A stretch of 64,000 bases of DNA from Flagellimonas algicola. Its GTDB lineage: Bacteria; Bacteroidota; Bacteroidia; Flavobacteriales; Flavobacteriaceae. A program made the translations under genes and the position numbers. Positions 45,801-54,916 of this stretch are shown piece after piece (position 1 is the first letter of the stretch; every line of letters starts with the position of its first letter). The notes below the pieces were generated by a model, which saw only the letters and a list, made by a program, of their open reading frames with translations, did no database searches and was not told the origin of the DNA. Location: positions 1,236,657-1,300,656 of the forward strand of contig NZ_VCNI01000001.1 of the NCBI RefSeq assembly GCF_005937185.1, written 5' to 3'.

Positions 45801-46177
45801 AAAAGACCATCCCCATTCACATCTGCCATTGAAGTTCCGGTATTCCAAAGCCCTTCTGCAAATACGCCTGCTTTTTGGGCAATTTCCTCAAACTTAAAAT
45901 CTCCTTTGTTCAGATAAAGACGGCTGCCAACCATACTTCCTGTAAAGTATAGGTCTTGTAACCCATCATTGTTGATATCGCCAACGGCCACTCCTCCCCC
46001 ATTGTAAATATTGCCGTAGGTAAGAATGTTGAACTCATCAGTTTCGTTGACCAGATTTTTAAATTTAATGCCTGTATGGCTGGAAGGCATTTTTGAAAAC
46101 AACTTGCTGGAATCTATTTTTTTGCATGAAACAAGAATAGAGAATAGCAGCAGTAACGCTTTGTAATAGGAACTCAT
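42872..46177 (-). CDS. VCBS/FG-GAP repeat lipoprotein with ASPIC/UnbV (CRTAC1) domain
   Basis: 1101 residues. The signal peptide ends LVSC, a lipobox. The body is a series of FG-GAP/VCBS calcium-binding repeats with DINNDGLQDLYF, DVNGDGLLDIYV, DYDRDGDMDVFV, DINNDGRPDI, DLDNDGDYDL and many more, forming one or two beta-propellers. Near residue 560, RGFQSSVDPSLIFGLG then LEVIWPDGT is the ASPIC/UnbV domain. Such proteins are surface or periplasmic and usually belong to PUL-like loci. It begins the operon that continues into the DUF5107-TPR gene. A strong terminator separates it from susD. Confidence 0.88.
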   Translation of the reverse strand: MSSYYKALLLLFSILVSCKKIDSSKLFSKMPSSHTGIKFKNLVNETDEFNILTYGNIYNGGGVAVGDINNDGLQDLYFTGSMVGSRLYLNKGDFKFEEIAQKAGVFAEGLWNTGTSMADVNGDGLLDIYVCRSAAKDKEKRRNLLFINNGDLTFTEKSAEYGLDDFGYSTQGNFFDYDRDGDMDVFVLNHSVQPYSSLKNASKNLRKKSFPDYADRLYRNDNGKFVDVSQEAGIMSSVLGFGLSVSISDINDDAWPDIYISNDFHEHDFLYLNNGDGTFTESLKDFIGHTSHFSMGSDISDINNDGRPDIVTLDMLPEGNFRQKMISGPDNYDKHQFLVDSDFHHQYMRNMLHLNQGNSFAEIGQLAGIHATDWSWAPLFADFDNDGYKDLFVTNGVKRDYTNMDFMNFAVQKRLEEMDSGVETAIKDLLENIPSTIEENYAYRNKGDLTFGKVTADWGLDGKSLSNGAAYVDLDNDGDYDLVVNNTDDEAFIYRNNSELLGNNNYLKIQLQGKEGNTLAVGAKVILKSDTLLLHQELYPARGFQSSVDPSLIFGLGTLQSVDNLEVIWPDGTVSTKNNIEANQTLRFTQAEATIADVAESIPQQQYFSDITSDSLLVYNHIENMFVDFKRESLIPHQLSTQGPKMAKSDVNNDGLEDIFIGGAKGTAGKILVQRRTGNFAEANIVSFKEDEQSEDVGALFFDADNDQDMDLYIVSGSHEFEEEAPELQDRLYINNNGNFTKKASALPKMLTNGSCVRAYDYDQDGDQDLFVGGRSVPGQYPRAARSYILKNDGNGNFKDSTNELNKDISQIGMVTDALWTDFNGDGLKDLILVGEFMSIRFFRNEKSKLIEENNAVDTQKSKGWWNRIVEGDFDNDGDQDYVIGNFGWNSQLKASSDEPVQLYAKDFDDNGAIDPILCSYLMGESYPVFSKDDLVEQLNGLKARYVNYSDYATQKITDIFSPEELEGAYLLEANNFSTSYMENLGDGTFNLTPLPIQTQFSPVYAILAKDINKDGNLDLVLAGNFYGTRVKYGRYDANNGLLLLGNGQGDFQTVADLESGLNVDGEVRDLVIINGNSEAPLLLFARNNQPVQVYSLTAED

Positions 46178-46216
46178 AGATTTTGGATTGGTTTGCGTCT
46201 TTTAAGATAGTACAAT

Positions 46217-46247
46217 AAAAAACCTGTGGGGTCGCCACAGGTTTTTT
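46217..46247 (-). terminator. Terminator after susD
   Basis: AAAAAACCTGTGG (46217-46229) and CCACAGGTTTTTT (46235-46247) pair over 13 bp with a 5-nt loop. It lies 11 bp past the susD stop, on the minus-strand side, and separates susCD from the VCBS-DUF5107 operon. Confidence 0.85.
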
Positions 46248-46258
46248 TTCTCCCCTTT

Positions 46259-47845
46259 TTAGAAATTAGGTCCTCCGGTATCCCACCAGAGTCGCGTTCC
46301 TATTTCATCGGGGCCACCTAACTTAGCAGTTGCATCAGCAACACCTTCGGGATTGTTTTCCCGCTCGCTGTTGATAAATGTCATTCTTCTTAAGAAATCA
46401 TCGTCTGCGATAACCCCCCAATCCGAGTTACTATCGTTCTGATAGTTAAACGGAAGTTTAGGATAATCGGTTCTACGATGATCTACCCAAGGTTCCATGG
46501 AGTCTGTATAAGCAGCAATCCACTTTTGAGTAATGATTTTCTCCAATTTAGTTTCATTATCAGCAGCTTCATCCCAAGCTATCGTATTGGTTATTCTATT
46601 CGTAAAGGCATTAACACCTGCATCTGCTTTGGGGTCCGTATAGTCCCATGGAATGTTGGTATTATCAGCCAGATAGTCATCAACTCCACCAACGCCCCAA
46701 AGATCAAATGAGGTACGGACTCCCATTTCATAATTTGTCCCGGCATCTCCAGCCCCAGCCCAACCACGTAATGCAGCTTCTGCCATTAGGAAATATACTT
46801 CATCAGCGCTAAACATTTTACGTTCAGTTACATCTCCGGGATCATTAAATGAAAGATCAATGGTGGAATAACTCAAGCGGTCATCCTTGGCCACCAGGCT
46901 AGCTCCATTGCGGATTCCCTTGTATGGGAAATCTGGGTGATCCGCCACAACAGCGGGATCGGTTGCCTCATCAAAGAAGGCAGAAACCCTCGGGTCTGCG
47001 TATCCACCTAAAATGGATTCCATACTTGCACTCATACGGGTATCGTTCCACTCGAAGCAGATAACCGCTGGGTGGTACTTTCTTCCATAGTTGGAGATAT
47101 TAAAGTTTTCCGCATTGGTCATAATAAGCCCTGCAGAATCTGCCAAAGCTTTTTCTCCCTCAGCTTGTGCCTTGGCTGGATCTACTTTGGAAATCCTGAT
47201 GGCCAGGCGAAGTCTTAAAGAGTTTGCCAATTTGGCCCACAGTTCAGTACTACCGCCATAACTGGCATCAAAGGAAGCAAAACCTCCAAACTCGGGATTG
47301 GCTTTCAGCACCCCTATGATGCGATCCAAATCCGAAAAGAAGGCATTATAAAGTACCTGCTCGCTGTCATACTCCCCAGTTTTTCCCAAACCAAATTCCG
47401 TATAGATAATTGGTCCTTGATATACTGTCAAACGGTGCATAGAAAGAATTTTGATCAAATTGGCCAATTCAACAAACACTTCATTGCCTTCCCCTTGATT
47501 GGCAATATCGATTACCTGGTTGGCAGGGGCCATTACGTTGTTGTATTGTACGGTCCAGTACCTATTCCAACGTAAATAATAGGTGGTATTGTTTACTCCA
47601 CCAACGAAAGGGGTAGGCGTTGCCAAATGCCTGGCATAGGAATCATTGGTCAAATTATGGTCTATCTGAATACCATAAAGATTTGACAGCAAGCTCGGGA
47701 AGAAGGCACCAATACTGTTAAAATCCTGCGTCAATGACTCGTCGGAAATTTGGTATGGATTGGTATTGGTCTCTTCAAAGTCACTGGTACAGGCACCTAG
47801 TGCCACTACCATTGATAATATATATATATACTTCTTCATATCCAT
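46259..47845 (-). CDS. susD: SusD/RagB-family outer-membrane glycan-binding lipoprotein
   Basis: 528 residues. The signal peptide ends VALGAC, a lipobox. NTNPYQ, WTVQYNNVMAPANQVID and NSLRLRLAIRISKVDPAKAQA are typical SusD/RagB helices, and DEVYFLMAEAALRGW is the conserved TPR-like C-terminal helix. SusD binds glycan at the cell surface and hands it to SusC. It follows susC by 3 bp (stop to ATG). Two ATGs (47845, 47839) are possible. Confidence 0.93.
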   Translation of the reverse strand: MDMKKYIYILSMVVALGACTSDFEETNTNPYQISDESLTQDFNSIGAFFPSLLSNLYGIQIDHNLTNDSYARHLATPTPFVGGVNNTTYYLRWNRYWTVQYNNVMAPANQVIDIANQGEGNEVFVELANLIKILSMHRLTVYQGPIIYTEFGLGKTGEYDSEQVLYNAFFSDLDRIIGVLKANPEFGGFASFDASYGGSTELWAKLANSLRLRLAIRISKVDPAKAQAEGEKALADSAGLIMTNAENFNISNYGRKYHPAVICFEWNDTRMSASMESILGGYADPRVSAFFDEATDPAVVADHPDFPYKGIRNGASLVAKDDRLSYSTIDLSFNDPGDVTERKMFSADEVYFLMAEAALRGWAGAGDAGTNYEMGVRTSFDLWGVGGVDDYLADNTNIPWDYTDPKADAGVNAFTNRITNTIAWDEAADNETKLEKIITQKWIAAYTDSMEPWVDHRRTDYPKLPFNYQNDSNSDWGVIADDDFLRRMTFINSERENNPEGVADATAKLGGPDEIGTRLWWDTGGPNF

Positions 47846-47848
47846 TTT

Positions 47849-50800
47849 TTAAAAAGTTACTTTAAGGTTCAGTCCATAATTCCTTGTGGAAGGTAGATTG
47901 AAGTTATCGAGGCCTACAGAATTTCTATTGGTACTCATGGCCAATTCTGGATCAAAGGGTGCTTCCTTCTTCAAGAAGAACAAGTTATTGCCAATAAAGG
48001 ATATGGAGGCTGATTGTATGAAGGGCATATTCAGTTTTTTCAAATCAATATCATACCCCAAAGACATCTGTGCCAATCTAATATTGGTCCTGTCGTACAC
48101 ATATGCTTCACCAACACCATTACGATCACCAAGGAAACGGAACCAGGACTCTGGATTCACACTGGTGACTGGTTCTCCTGAAGATTCACGTACTCCATTT
48201 ACCGCCACACTTCCTGCATCACGGGCGTCTGCTGTACGCTGGGAAACCCCTGCTCCGTCCAGCATGGATTCGGTCTGGCTAAATACTTTGCCTCCAAACA
48301 CTCCGTTAATCAAGGCGCTGGCATTCCATCTTCCAAAGGATACCGTATTGTTCCAACCCAAGGTAAAGTCTGGATCCAAATTACCAATAAGTTCCTGATC
48401 CTGGGTTCTTAAAGGTTCGGGGTCTGTTACATCATCATCAAAAAGTATTCTTCCTTGATCGTCCCTACGGAATTTCAAGACATAAATATCATTGAATCGC
48501 CCTCCCTCAACTAATCGAGAACTATAGCCTTCAGATGATCCAAGATTCACCACCCTTGAATCATCTGGTCCAATATCCACAATCTCACTTCTATTTCTTG
48601 TAAAGTTAAATGCCGTATTCCACTCCAAGTTGTCATTGCGTATGGGCGACCCATTCAGGGAAATCTCAACACCTTTGTTTACAATTTCACCAGCATTAAT
48701 GAACTTTCTTGTATATCTACCTTCTGATTCTGGGTCTGAAGCATCCAATGGAACAGGAACAAATTGATCTGTACTCTTGATATGGTAATAGGTAAAGTCA
48801 ATTCCCAATCTGTTGCTAAAAAAGCGCCAGTCAGCTCCAATTTCAGTACTGGTAATGATTTCAGGTTTGGCATCGAGAAAAGGCTTGTCCGTATTTCGTT
48901 GTAAAGTTCCATTAGCATCTACAATGCTGCTGCGTGGACTGATTCGGTTGAAAGGTACCTCATTGGCTACCTGGGTTCTGGAAACTCTAAACTTGGCAAA
49001 ACTAATAGCCTCTGGCATTTCAAACATTTCACTAACAATAGCAGTTAAACCTACGGATGGATAGAAGTAGGAATCATTTCCTGTAAGGGCCAAGGTAGAG
49101 GCCCAATCGTTTCTTCCACCCAAATCCAAGAACAGCATTTCTTTATAACCCAAAGTAGCATTGGCAAACAATCCCTGCTTTTTAATGACCCCATTGGTAA
49201 CGGATTCAACTGGTCTTTGTGTCAACTCTAAATTCTGAAAATTGAACTCATTTGGATAAATGAGACCATTACCACTACTTGGGGTAACTCGTACTCCATC
49301 GCCATAATCCGTTTCCGTGTAACTACCTCCCACAAGTGCCGTTAGACTAAAGTCTTCCGACAGGTCGGAATCATAGGTTAAAATAGCATCGGTATAGATC
49401 AAACGATCTTCGTATTTATGGTAATCCCAAGTACCATTTCTATTTACATTAGTAGTGTTGGAAGTAGCTGCATGGCGTTGCTCACGTCTAACATTGGCAT
49501 AATCGTAATTACCCCTAACCTGAAGATTAAGTGCATCCATAATTTGATAGTTCAATGTCAAATTAGCAATTACCCTTCTATTGTTCTGTTCCCTGGGTTG
49601 GTTGTTAATAATCCAATAGGGATTGGATTGGTGGTGATCTTCAACAAACCAATTCATTGTGTAAAGATTTCGTCCAACATCAAATATTTGATAATTAACT
49701 CGGGTATCCTCAAAATCACGTTCACGAGGAAAGAAATAAAGTCCAGTCAACGGATTTAGGTAATATCCTGAAGGCAATCTATTCTCCGAATTCTCTATGG
49801 ACAAGATGATATTTGAACTTACAGTCAATTTATCATCCAATAGTTTGGTAGACTGCTTAAAGGACATGTTGTTTCTAGAATACGTATTATCAGGAGTAAT
49901 TCCAGTGGCCGTGGTGTTGGAATACGAGAAATAAGCCGTAGTCTTGTCGTTTCCACCACTTATGGAAAGTGAATTAATAAAGTTGGCACCGGTGGAAAAG
50001 AAATCATCCACATAGTTACTGGCATAATTACCGGGCGTGGTGCTCCAGCTTTCTTTGGCTCCATCAACTGCTCCATACTTAAATTGTAAATCTGGTGTCT
50101 CAATAACACTTTCAAAAGTAACACCAGAGTTAAGGGATACCGTAGTTTTTCCAGCCTGTCCTTCTTTAGTGGTAATCAATACAACCCCATTAGCACCAGC
50201 ACTTCCGTAAAGTAGGGCCGCGTTGGCACCTCTTAGGATACTGATACTTGCAATATCATCTGGGTTTAAAGCTGATATCCCGTCCCCGGAATCAGTTCCA
50301 CCCCACATTCCTGGCTGATTGCCCCGGTTGTTGGCCAATGGAATACCATCGATTACGAATAAAGGAGTACTATCACCTTCAAGTGATTTGTTACCTCTCA
50401 GTACAATTTTGGTGGATCCACCTGCACCTGAGCTACTTTTCTTGATTTCCACACCAGCGGTTTTACCGTTGATACTATTAAGGAAGTTAACGTCTCTTGT
50501 TTTTGTAATTTCATCGGCGCTTACAGTTTGTTGGGCATAGGTCAGGGTTTTTTCTTCCCTTTTGATACCCAAAGCGGTTACCACCACTTCTCCTAATTGC
50601 TCTGCGTCCTCACCCATTGATACATTAATGGTTGATTGCCCGCCTACAGCAACTTCTTGAGCTGTGAAACCTAAAGAAGTAAACACTAGTACTGCACCAC
50701 TTGAAACCGAAATGGTATAGTTTCCATCAAAATCGGTAGATGTACCGTTTGAAGTTCCCTTTTCTACAACGTTTACCCCGGGTAAAGGTGATCCCGCGTC

Positions 50801-51214
50801 ATCCGTAACATTTCCTGTCACGGTTTGTTGAACAACTTTTTCAATAATTTCGGGAGTTGCTTCTTCGAGTCTTGGCGTCACAGCAATGGTGCTGTTCATC
50901 CTTCTAAAATTCAAAGATGCTTCTTTACTTATCTGCTCCAATAAATCATAAACTGAATGTGTTCCCAGGGCAATTTGGAACTTGGTCCTCCTGTTCACGT
51001 CATTCTCATCATAATTGAATTTGAAAGCAGATTGGTTCTCGATTTCCTCAAAGACATCCAATACCTTCACCTGTCGGTCTGAGTTCCACTCAAGGTAGGT
51101 GTCTTTCATACTTTGCGTATACCCCTCATTGGCCATTGCAAAATAGCAGAACACCATTTGCAAAATAAATATCCTAGAGAGCATAGCGACTGTTTTAGAT
51201 AGTTTAAATTTCAT
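47849..51214 (-). CDS. susC: SusC/RagA-family TonB-linked outer-membrane protein
   Basis: 1121 residues. A signal peptide leads to an STN domain (about 40-112; VKVLDVFEEIENQSAFKFNYDEND), a carboxypeptidase-like domain (TGNVTDDAGSPLPGVNVVEKG), a plug with LRGNKSLEGDSTPLFVIDGIPL, and a beta-barrel ending NLKVTF. The STN domain usually signals to a FecR/ECF pair, and one is encoded just upstream. It transports oligosaccharides across the outer membrane together with SusD. Confidence 0.95.
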   Translation of the reverse strand: MKFKLSKTVAMLSRIFILQMVFCYFAMANEGYTQSMKDTYLEWNSDRQVKVLDVFEEIENQSAFKFNYDENDVNRRTKFQIALGTHSVYDLLEQISKEASLNFRRMNSTIAVTPRLEEATPEIIEKVVQQTVTGNVTDDAGSPLPGVNVVEKGTSNGTSTDFDGNYTISVSSGAVLVFTSLGFTAQEVAVGGQSTINVSMGEDAEQLGEVVVTALGIKREEKTLTYAQQTVSADEITKTRDVNFLNSINGKTAGVEIKKSSSGAGGSTKIVLRGNKSLEGDSTPLFVIDGIPLANNRGNQPGMWGGTDSGDGISALNPDDIASISILRGANAALLYGSAGANGVVLITTKEGQAGKTTVSLNSGVTFESVIETPDLQFKYGAVDGAKESWSTTPGNYASNYVDDFFSTGANFINSLSISGGNDKTTAYFSYSNTTATGITPDNTYSRNNMSFKQSTKLLDDKLTVSSNIILSIENSENRLPSGYYLNPLTGLYFFPRERDFEDTRVNYQIFDVGRNLYTMNWFVEDHHQSNPYWIINNQPREQNNRRVIANLTLNYQIMDALNLQVRGNYDYANVRREQRHAATSNTTNVNRNGTWDYHKYEDRLIYTDAILTYDSDLSEDFSLTALVGGSYTETDYGDGVRVTPSSGNGLIYPNEFNFQNLELTQRPVESVTNGVIKKQGLFANATLGYKEMLFLDLGGRNDWASTLALTGNDSYFYPSVGLTAIVSEMFEMPEAISFAKFRVSRTQVANEVPFNRISPRSSIVDANGTLQRNTDKPFLDAKPEIITSTEIGADWRFFSNRLGIDFTYYHIKSTDQFVPVPLDASDPESEGRYTRKFINAGEIVNKGVEISLNGSPIRNDNLEWNTAFNFTRNRSEIVDIGPDDSRVVNLGSSEGYSSRLVEGGRFNDIYVLKFRRDDQGRILFDDDVTDPEPLRTQDQELIGNLDPDFTLGWNNTVSFGRWNASALINGVFGGKVFSQTESMLDGAGVSQRTADARDAGSVAVNGVRESSGEPVTSVNPESWFRFLGDRNGVGEAYVYDRTNIRLAQMSLGYDIDLKKLNMPFIQSASISFIGNNLFFLKKEAPFDPELAMSTNRNSVGLDNFNLPSTRNYGLNLKVTF

Positions 51215-51260
51215 ACTTTTACATCGGTTTAGTTGATATACTTTAATTGAACTTTTGATG

Positions 51261-51308
51261 ATAAGTTTGTCTCCATCGAAAGTGCCATTTTCTTTGGAGC
51301 AAACTTAT
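51261..51308. repeat. Inverted repeat in the susC upstream leader
   Basis: ATAAGTTTGTCTCC (51261-51274) and GGAGCAAACTTAT (51296-51308) pair with one unpaired base, with a 21-nt loop. The left arm's outer part reads TAAGTTTG, and the right arm's minus strand reads the same, a match to the -7 element TAnnTTTG. The second copy (51300-51307, minus) is placed well to drive susC. Confidence 0.65.
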
Positions 51309-51387
51309 TTTTTACGGGTAGCATTTCATTTTCATACGTTTAAGTTTTAGTGGTTATTATTTCAAATTGTTTAAGTTCTAATTTTCA

Positions 51388-52419
51388 CTATTTAAAATAG
51401 ATCGTTATCTCTCTTTCATTTTCCTCATTTATCCTAAATGAAAATTTTTCAACGAAAGCGATTCTCTCCAACACGTTTTCCAAACTTTCGCTGGGAAATT
51501 CACCAGTATAGGTGACACGTCTGTTCAGATTGCGTACTGTAATGTCAACGTCGTACCAGTTTTCCAAGGTCTCCTCAATTTCATCAAAACCAGCAGCTTT
51601 AAAGACCAGAGTTCGCTTGGTCCATTTATAAAAGTCCATGTCGGCATAGGCCGAAAAATTCAATTCCCCATCATCTGAGGTAAAAGTGGCCTTCCCTCCT
51701 GGGCTGTCAATGATTCCAACTTTCTTGTCTTCAAGTACAGGGGCTACTGAGATTTTACCTTCCACCAATCCAACTTCCACTTTCTTTCCCTTATGCGCTT
51801 TAACATTAAAAGCTGTACCCAAAGCCCTGGTCACCAATCCGTTGGATTTAACCAAAAAAGGTTTGGCAGGATCCTTTTCCACCTCAAAGTAGGCCTCGCC
51901 CTCCAAATAAACTTGTCTTTCATTGACAAATCTGGAGGCATATTTAATCCTACTATTATTATTAAGGTATACGGTTGTACCATCGGGCAGAGTAATTCTG
52001 GACTTTTTTCCCCTTAGGTTTTCCTTTTCCAAATAGGAAATGGACTGGGTGGTCGGCATCAGCTCAGTTGTTGCGGACATCCGCATTCCTATGACTAAGC
52101 CGAAGAACAACAATCCACATGCTACCAAAGGAAGTATGAAGGCCATTAGGTTATTCCCATTGTTTTTTGGAATGAGATTTCTTTTGCCCAAAATGGACGT
52201 CAAAAGTTCTTCCCTTGCCTTGTCATCCAAATCATTGTCCAGATGAAAGCTAAGGGAAAGAAGAATCTCCTTGGCTGCCAAAACTATTTCCCTTTTTGAA
52301 GGGTTTGCAGCCAACCAGTTTTTCCAGAAAAAATGCGAAGATCTATTTGGTTTAATTACCCAATCCCTAAATTCGGAATTAGCTAAAAAATCCTCAAGTT
52401 CATACTCGTGATAGTCCAT
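51388..52419 (-). CDS. FecR-family anti-sigma factor
   Basis: 343 residues from ATG 52419; I rejected the 24-residue N-terminal extension because its start lies in the promoter-like region. An N-terminal helical region (sigma-binding), one membrane segment (LMAFILPLVACGLLFFGLVIG, about 98-118), a FecR domain (RITLPDGTTVYLNNNSRIKYASRF) and a C-terminal DUF4974 domain are seen. The protein takes the signal from the susC STN domain in the periplasm and controls the sigma factor. It ends about 170 bp before susC. Confidence 0.92.
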   Translation of the reverse strand: MDYHEYELEDFLANSEFRDWVIKPNRSSHFFWKNWLAANPSKREIVLAAKEILLSLSFHLDNDLDDKAREELLTSILGKRNLIPKNNGNNLMAFILPLVACGLLFFGLVIGMRMSATTELMPTTQSISYLEKENLRGKKSRITLPDGTTVYLNNNSRIKYASRFVNERQVYLEGEAYFEVEKDPAKPFLVKSNGLVTRALGTAFNVKAHKGKKVEVGLVEGKISVAPVLEDKKVGIIDSPGGKATFTSDDGELNFSAYADMDFYKWTKRTLVFKAAGFDEIEETLENWYDVDITVRNLNRRVTYTGEFPSESLENVLERIAFVEKFSFRINEENEREITIYFK

Positions 52420-52622
52420 TTGGTGTTCTCCTGTATTATAAAGACTTAAGAAAAGGTTAAATGACATCAAAAAAAATTGCCTTTTTTGCAAAAATTTAAG
52501 ATTTATGTTGTCATTTTATATGTTTCCTTAATGTTAACTATTGATTATTAAGCAACTACGATTTTTTATGGGAAATAAAAAAAGTTGCTAGAAATTTGAA
52601 TTAAACAGCACTGAACAGCGCT

Positions 52623-53273
52623 TTACCCTATTTTTTTAGGTTCCCCCAAAATTTCAACCTGTTTTTTTAACTCTGTCAAGGATCTATAAATTAAGTTTCG
52701 GGCCGCCCTTACACTGGAAAAACCCATTACATCCTTTATTTGGGAATATGTGAGCCCATTATAATAAAGGTAATATATCGCCTCTCTTTGCCGTCGGGTT
52801 AGTTTGTTCAGGGAATCTTGAATCAATTTGATTTGATCTGCCTCAAAGCGCCTATTGATCAGGACACTTTCATGTGACGGGGTCAAATGGAACGCGTAGG
52901 GTGTTGCTGAAAAATTCAAGGTCATATTCTTTTTCCGCTTCTTCTGTTCGGATAGAATGTTGTTCCTATAGCATTTGATCAGAAATGCCTTTGCAGAAAC
53001 CACTTTATGAAGTTTGCTCCTTTTTTCCCTGATCGTGATAAACGTTTCCTGCAGTACATCCTTCAATAATTCAGTATCTCCAGAGAATTGTCTACCTAGA
53101 TTGTAGAGCATATGGAAATAGTGATTGTAGATTTTTACGAATGCAGCTTCGCTACCGTCACAAAACAATTTCCATTCCTTGGTCGCATCAAAGTTACAGG
53201 TATCCGATTTTACTTTCGAATTGCCGGTTATCCGATGAATTTTTGCAGCTGCACTAAAGTTAGGTGAAGCCAT
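52623..53273 (-). CDS. ECF RNA polymerase sigma factor (Bacteroidota sigma-70 type)
   Basis: 216 residues. Region 2 (AFVKIYNHYFHMLYNLGRQFSGDTELLKDVLQETF) and region 4 (LNKLTRRQREAIYYLYYNGLTYSQIKDVMGFSSVRAARNLIYRSLTELK) are clear. It lies 204 bp before the FecR start and should drive susCD when released. A TTAG tetranucleotide run sits in its leader (53277-53290). Confidence 0.93.
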   Translation of the reverse strand: MASPNFSAAAKIHRITGNSKVKSDTCNFDATKEWKLFCDGSEAAFVKIYNHYFHMLYNLGRQFSGDTELLKDVLQETFITIREKRSKLHKVVSAKAFLIKCYRNNILSEQKKRKKNMTLNFSATPYAFHLTPSHESVLINRRFEADQIKLIQDSLNKLTRRQREAIYYLYYNGLTYSQIKDVMGFSSVRAARNLIYRSLTELKKQVEILGEPKKIG

Positions 53274-53395
53274 GTTAAGTTAGTTAGTTAGTTGTAGTTG
53301 TTCAGTTTGTTGCCTAAAGTCTTCCTCTATTTTTTATGGGATACTTTATTGACGACCTGAATTGTACACATATAAGGTACTCAAAAAAAAGGTCA

Positions 53396-54856
53396 TCAAA
53401 GATCAATTTTGCTATTAGTTTTATTATTTATGTTTTCTGTTGGGGCTTTTGCACCCAATTTTGCTTTCACTTTTTCCATTTCTTTCATTAGCTCTCCAAG
53501 CTTTTCAGGATGTGCTTCTGCCAAGTCGTTCTGCTCCCCGATATCCTCTTTTAGGTTGTACAGTTCTGCTTTATTCCCCTCATAGAATTGAATCACTTTC
53601 CAATCTCCTTTTCTAAGGGCACATCCAGGAGTCCATGCACTACCATGATAGTGTGGGAAATCCCAAAAAAGCACATCATGAACCTCTTCTACCCCATTCT
53701 CCCATAACCCACTAAGGTCCACTCCGTCCTGATGCTGTTCCGGTCTTGCCTCCAACTTCAATGTATTAAGGACTGTGGGGTACAGATCCATACTATTTAC
53801 CGGAGCTTCTATAACCAATCCCTTGTCGGCACCAGGCTTTTTGATGATCAACGGGATTCGAATGCCTCCTTCATAGGCCCATCCTTTACCGGCACGCAAG
53901 GGCAGAACATCCGTGGGTGCTACCCTATTTGCATTGGCCACGGTTGACAAGCCTCCGTTGTCCGAGGTAAAAACCAGTAGCGTGTTGTCCATCAAATCCA
54001 GTTCTTGCAATCGGTCCAATATCCTTCCAACATTTTCGTCCATGGCATAAACCATGGAAGCATATTCCGCATTGGTTTGACCTTGTGTGGTGTAGCCCTG
54101 TCCTTCACTGGCAATGTGTGGAATGGAATCGGCAAGCGTTTGTCGTTTTATCCTGAACTTTTCCAAATGCCTTTTACTGGCTTGAATTGGAGTGTGGACG
54201 GTATAAAAGGATAAGTACAATAGAAACGGGTTCTCTTGATTGGCTTCCATGAATTCTAAGGATTCGCCCACCAATCTATCCGTTAAGTACTCCCCTTCCG
54301 GACCATCTGAAAGTCTTGGATTTTTATAGGGTGAGTAATAGCCTCCCGGAGGTTGCCCCATATGGTGCCCTCCTTTGTTTATATCAAATCCCTGGTCTTC
54401 CGGAAAAAACCCTTCATCCCCCAAATGCCACTTCCCGGCAAAAAAGGTCTGGTATCCTTTTTGCTTCAGGGCCTCGGCCCAAGTTGTTTCTTCCAAGGGT
54501 AATTGATGCAAATCATTGGGTCCCAAAAGCGTCCGGTCTTTAGGGTCAAATCCTGGAATCCAATCCGTTATTCCAACTCGCGTAGGATGTTTACCTGTCA
54601 AAATTGCGGCCCGAGTTGGGGAACAAACCGGACTTGCGGCATAGGCGTTTGTAAAAACGGCACTTTTTTGGGCTAGTTTGTCAATGTTGGGAGTCTCGTA
54701 AAATGTGCTGCCATAACAGCCCAAATCTTTCCACCCTAAATCATCCACCAAAATAAACACAACATTCGTCCTTTTGGCCATTGTTTTTTGGTCCGATTTG
54801 CACCCGACCAACAATGCCGTAAGACATATTGTTATTTTGATGGATTTTATTATCAT
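53396..54856 (-). CDS. Sulfatase (family S1), lipoprotein
   Basis: 486 residues. The signal peptide ends LLVGC. VCSPTRAAILTGKHPTR gives the formylglycine site C78-S-P-T-R, the Cys type that needs an FGE/anSME maturase, and LVDDLGW and FTSDNGG hold metal-binding Asp/Asn residues. It removes a sulfate ester from a sugar; subfamily and position are not readable. It follows the EEP hydrolase (60 bp gap) and shares its operator-bearing promoter region. A sulfated glycan substrate for the region is indicated. Confidence 0.93.
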   Translation of the reverse strand: MIIKSIKITICLTALLVGCKSDQKTMAKRTNVVFILVDDLGWKDLGCYGSTFYETPNIDKLAQKSAVFTNAYAASPVCSPTRAAILTGKHPTRVGITDWIPGFDPKDRTLLGPNDLHQLPLEETTWAEALKQKGYQTFFAGKWHLGDEGFFPEDQGFDINKGGHHMGQPPGGYYSPYKNPRLSDGPEGEYLTDRLVGESLEFMEANQENPFLLYLSFYTVHTPIQASKRHLEKFRIKRQTLADSIPHIASEGQGYTTQGQTNAEYASMVYAMDENVGRILDRLQELDLMDNTLLVFTSDNGGLSTVANANRVAPTDVLPLRAGKGWAYEGGIRIPLIIKKPGADKGLVIEAPVNSMDLYPTVLNTLKLEARPEQHQDGVDLSGLWENGVEEVHDVLFWDFPHYHGSAWTPGCALRKGDWKVIQFYEGNKAELYNLKEDIGEQNDLAEAHPEKLGELMKEMEKVKAKLGAKAPTENINNKTNSKIDL

Positions 54857-54916
54857 TTTCTCGTTTTGTTCTCTTTAGTCTATTTCTACCAATACCAACC
54901 TACAGTCTTGGTCAAA

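Noticed and set aside
42872-46177. Repeated short units that might look like a CRISPR or tandem array
   Set aside because: They are degenerate VCBS/FG-GAP protein repeats of irregular spacing in one long frame.
50480-50492. Half-match to the LacI-type operator in susC (GTTAACG)
   Set aside because: Coding region, no partner half-site.
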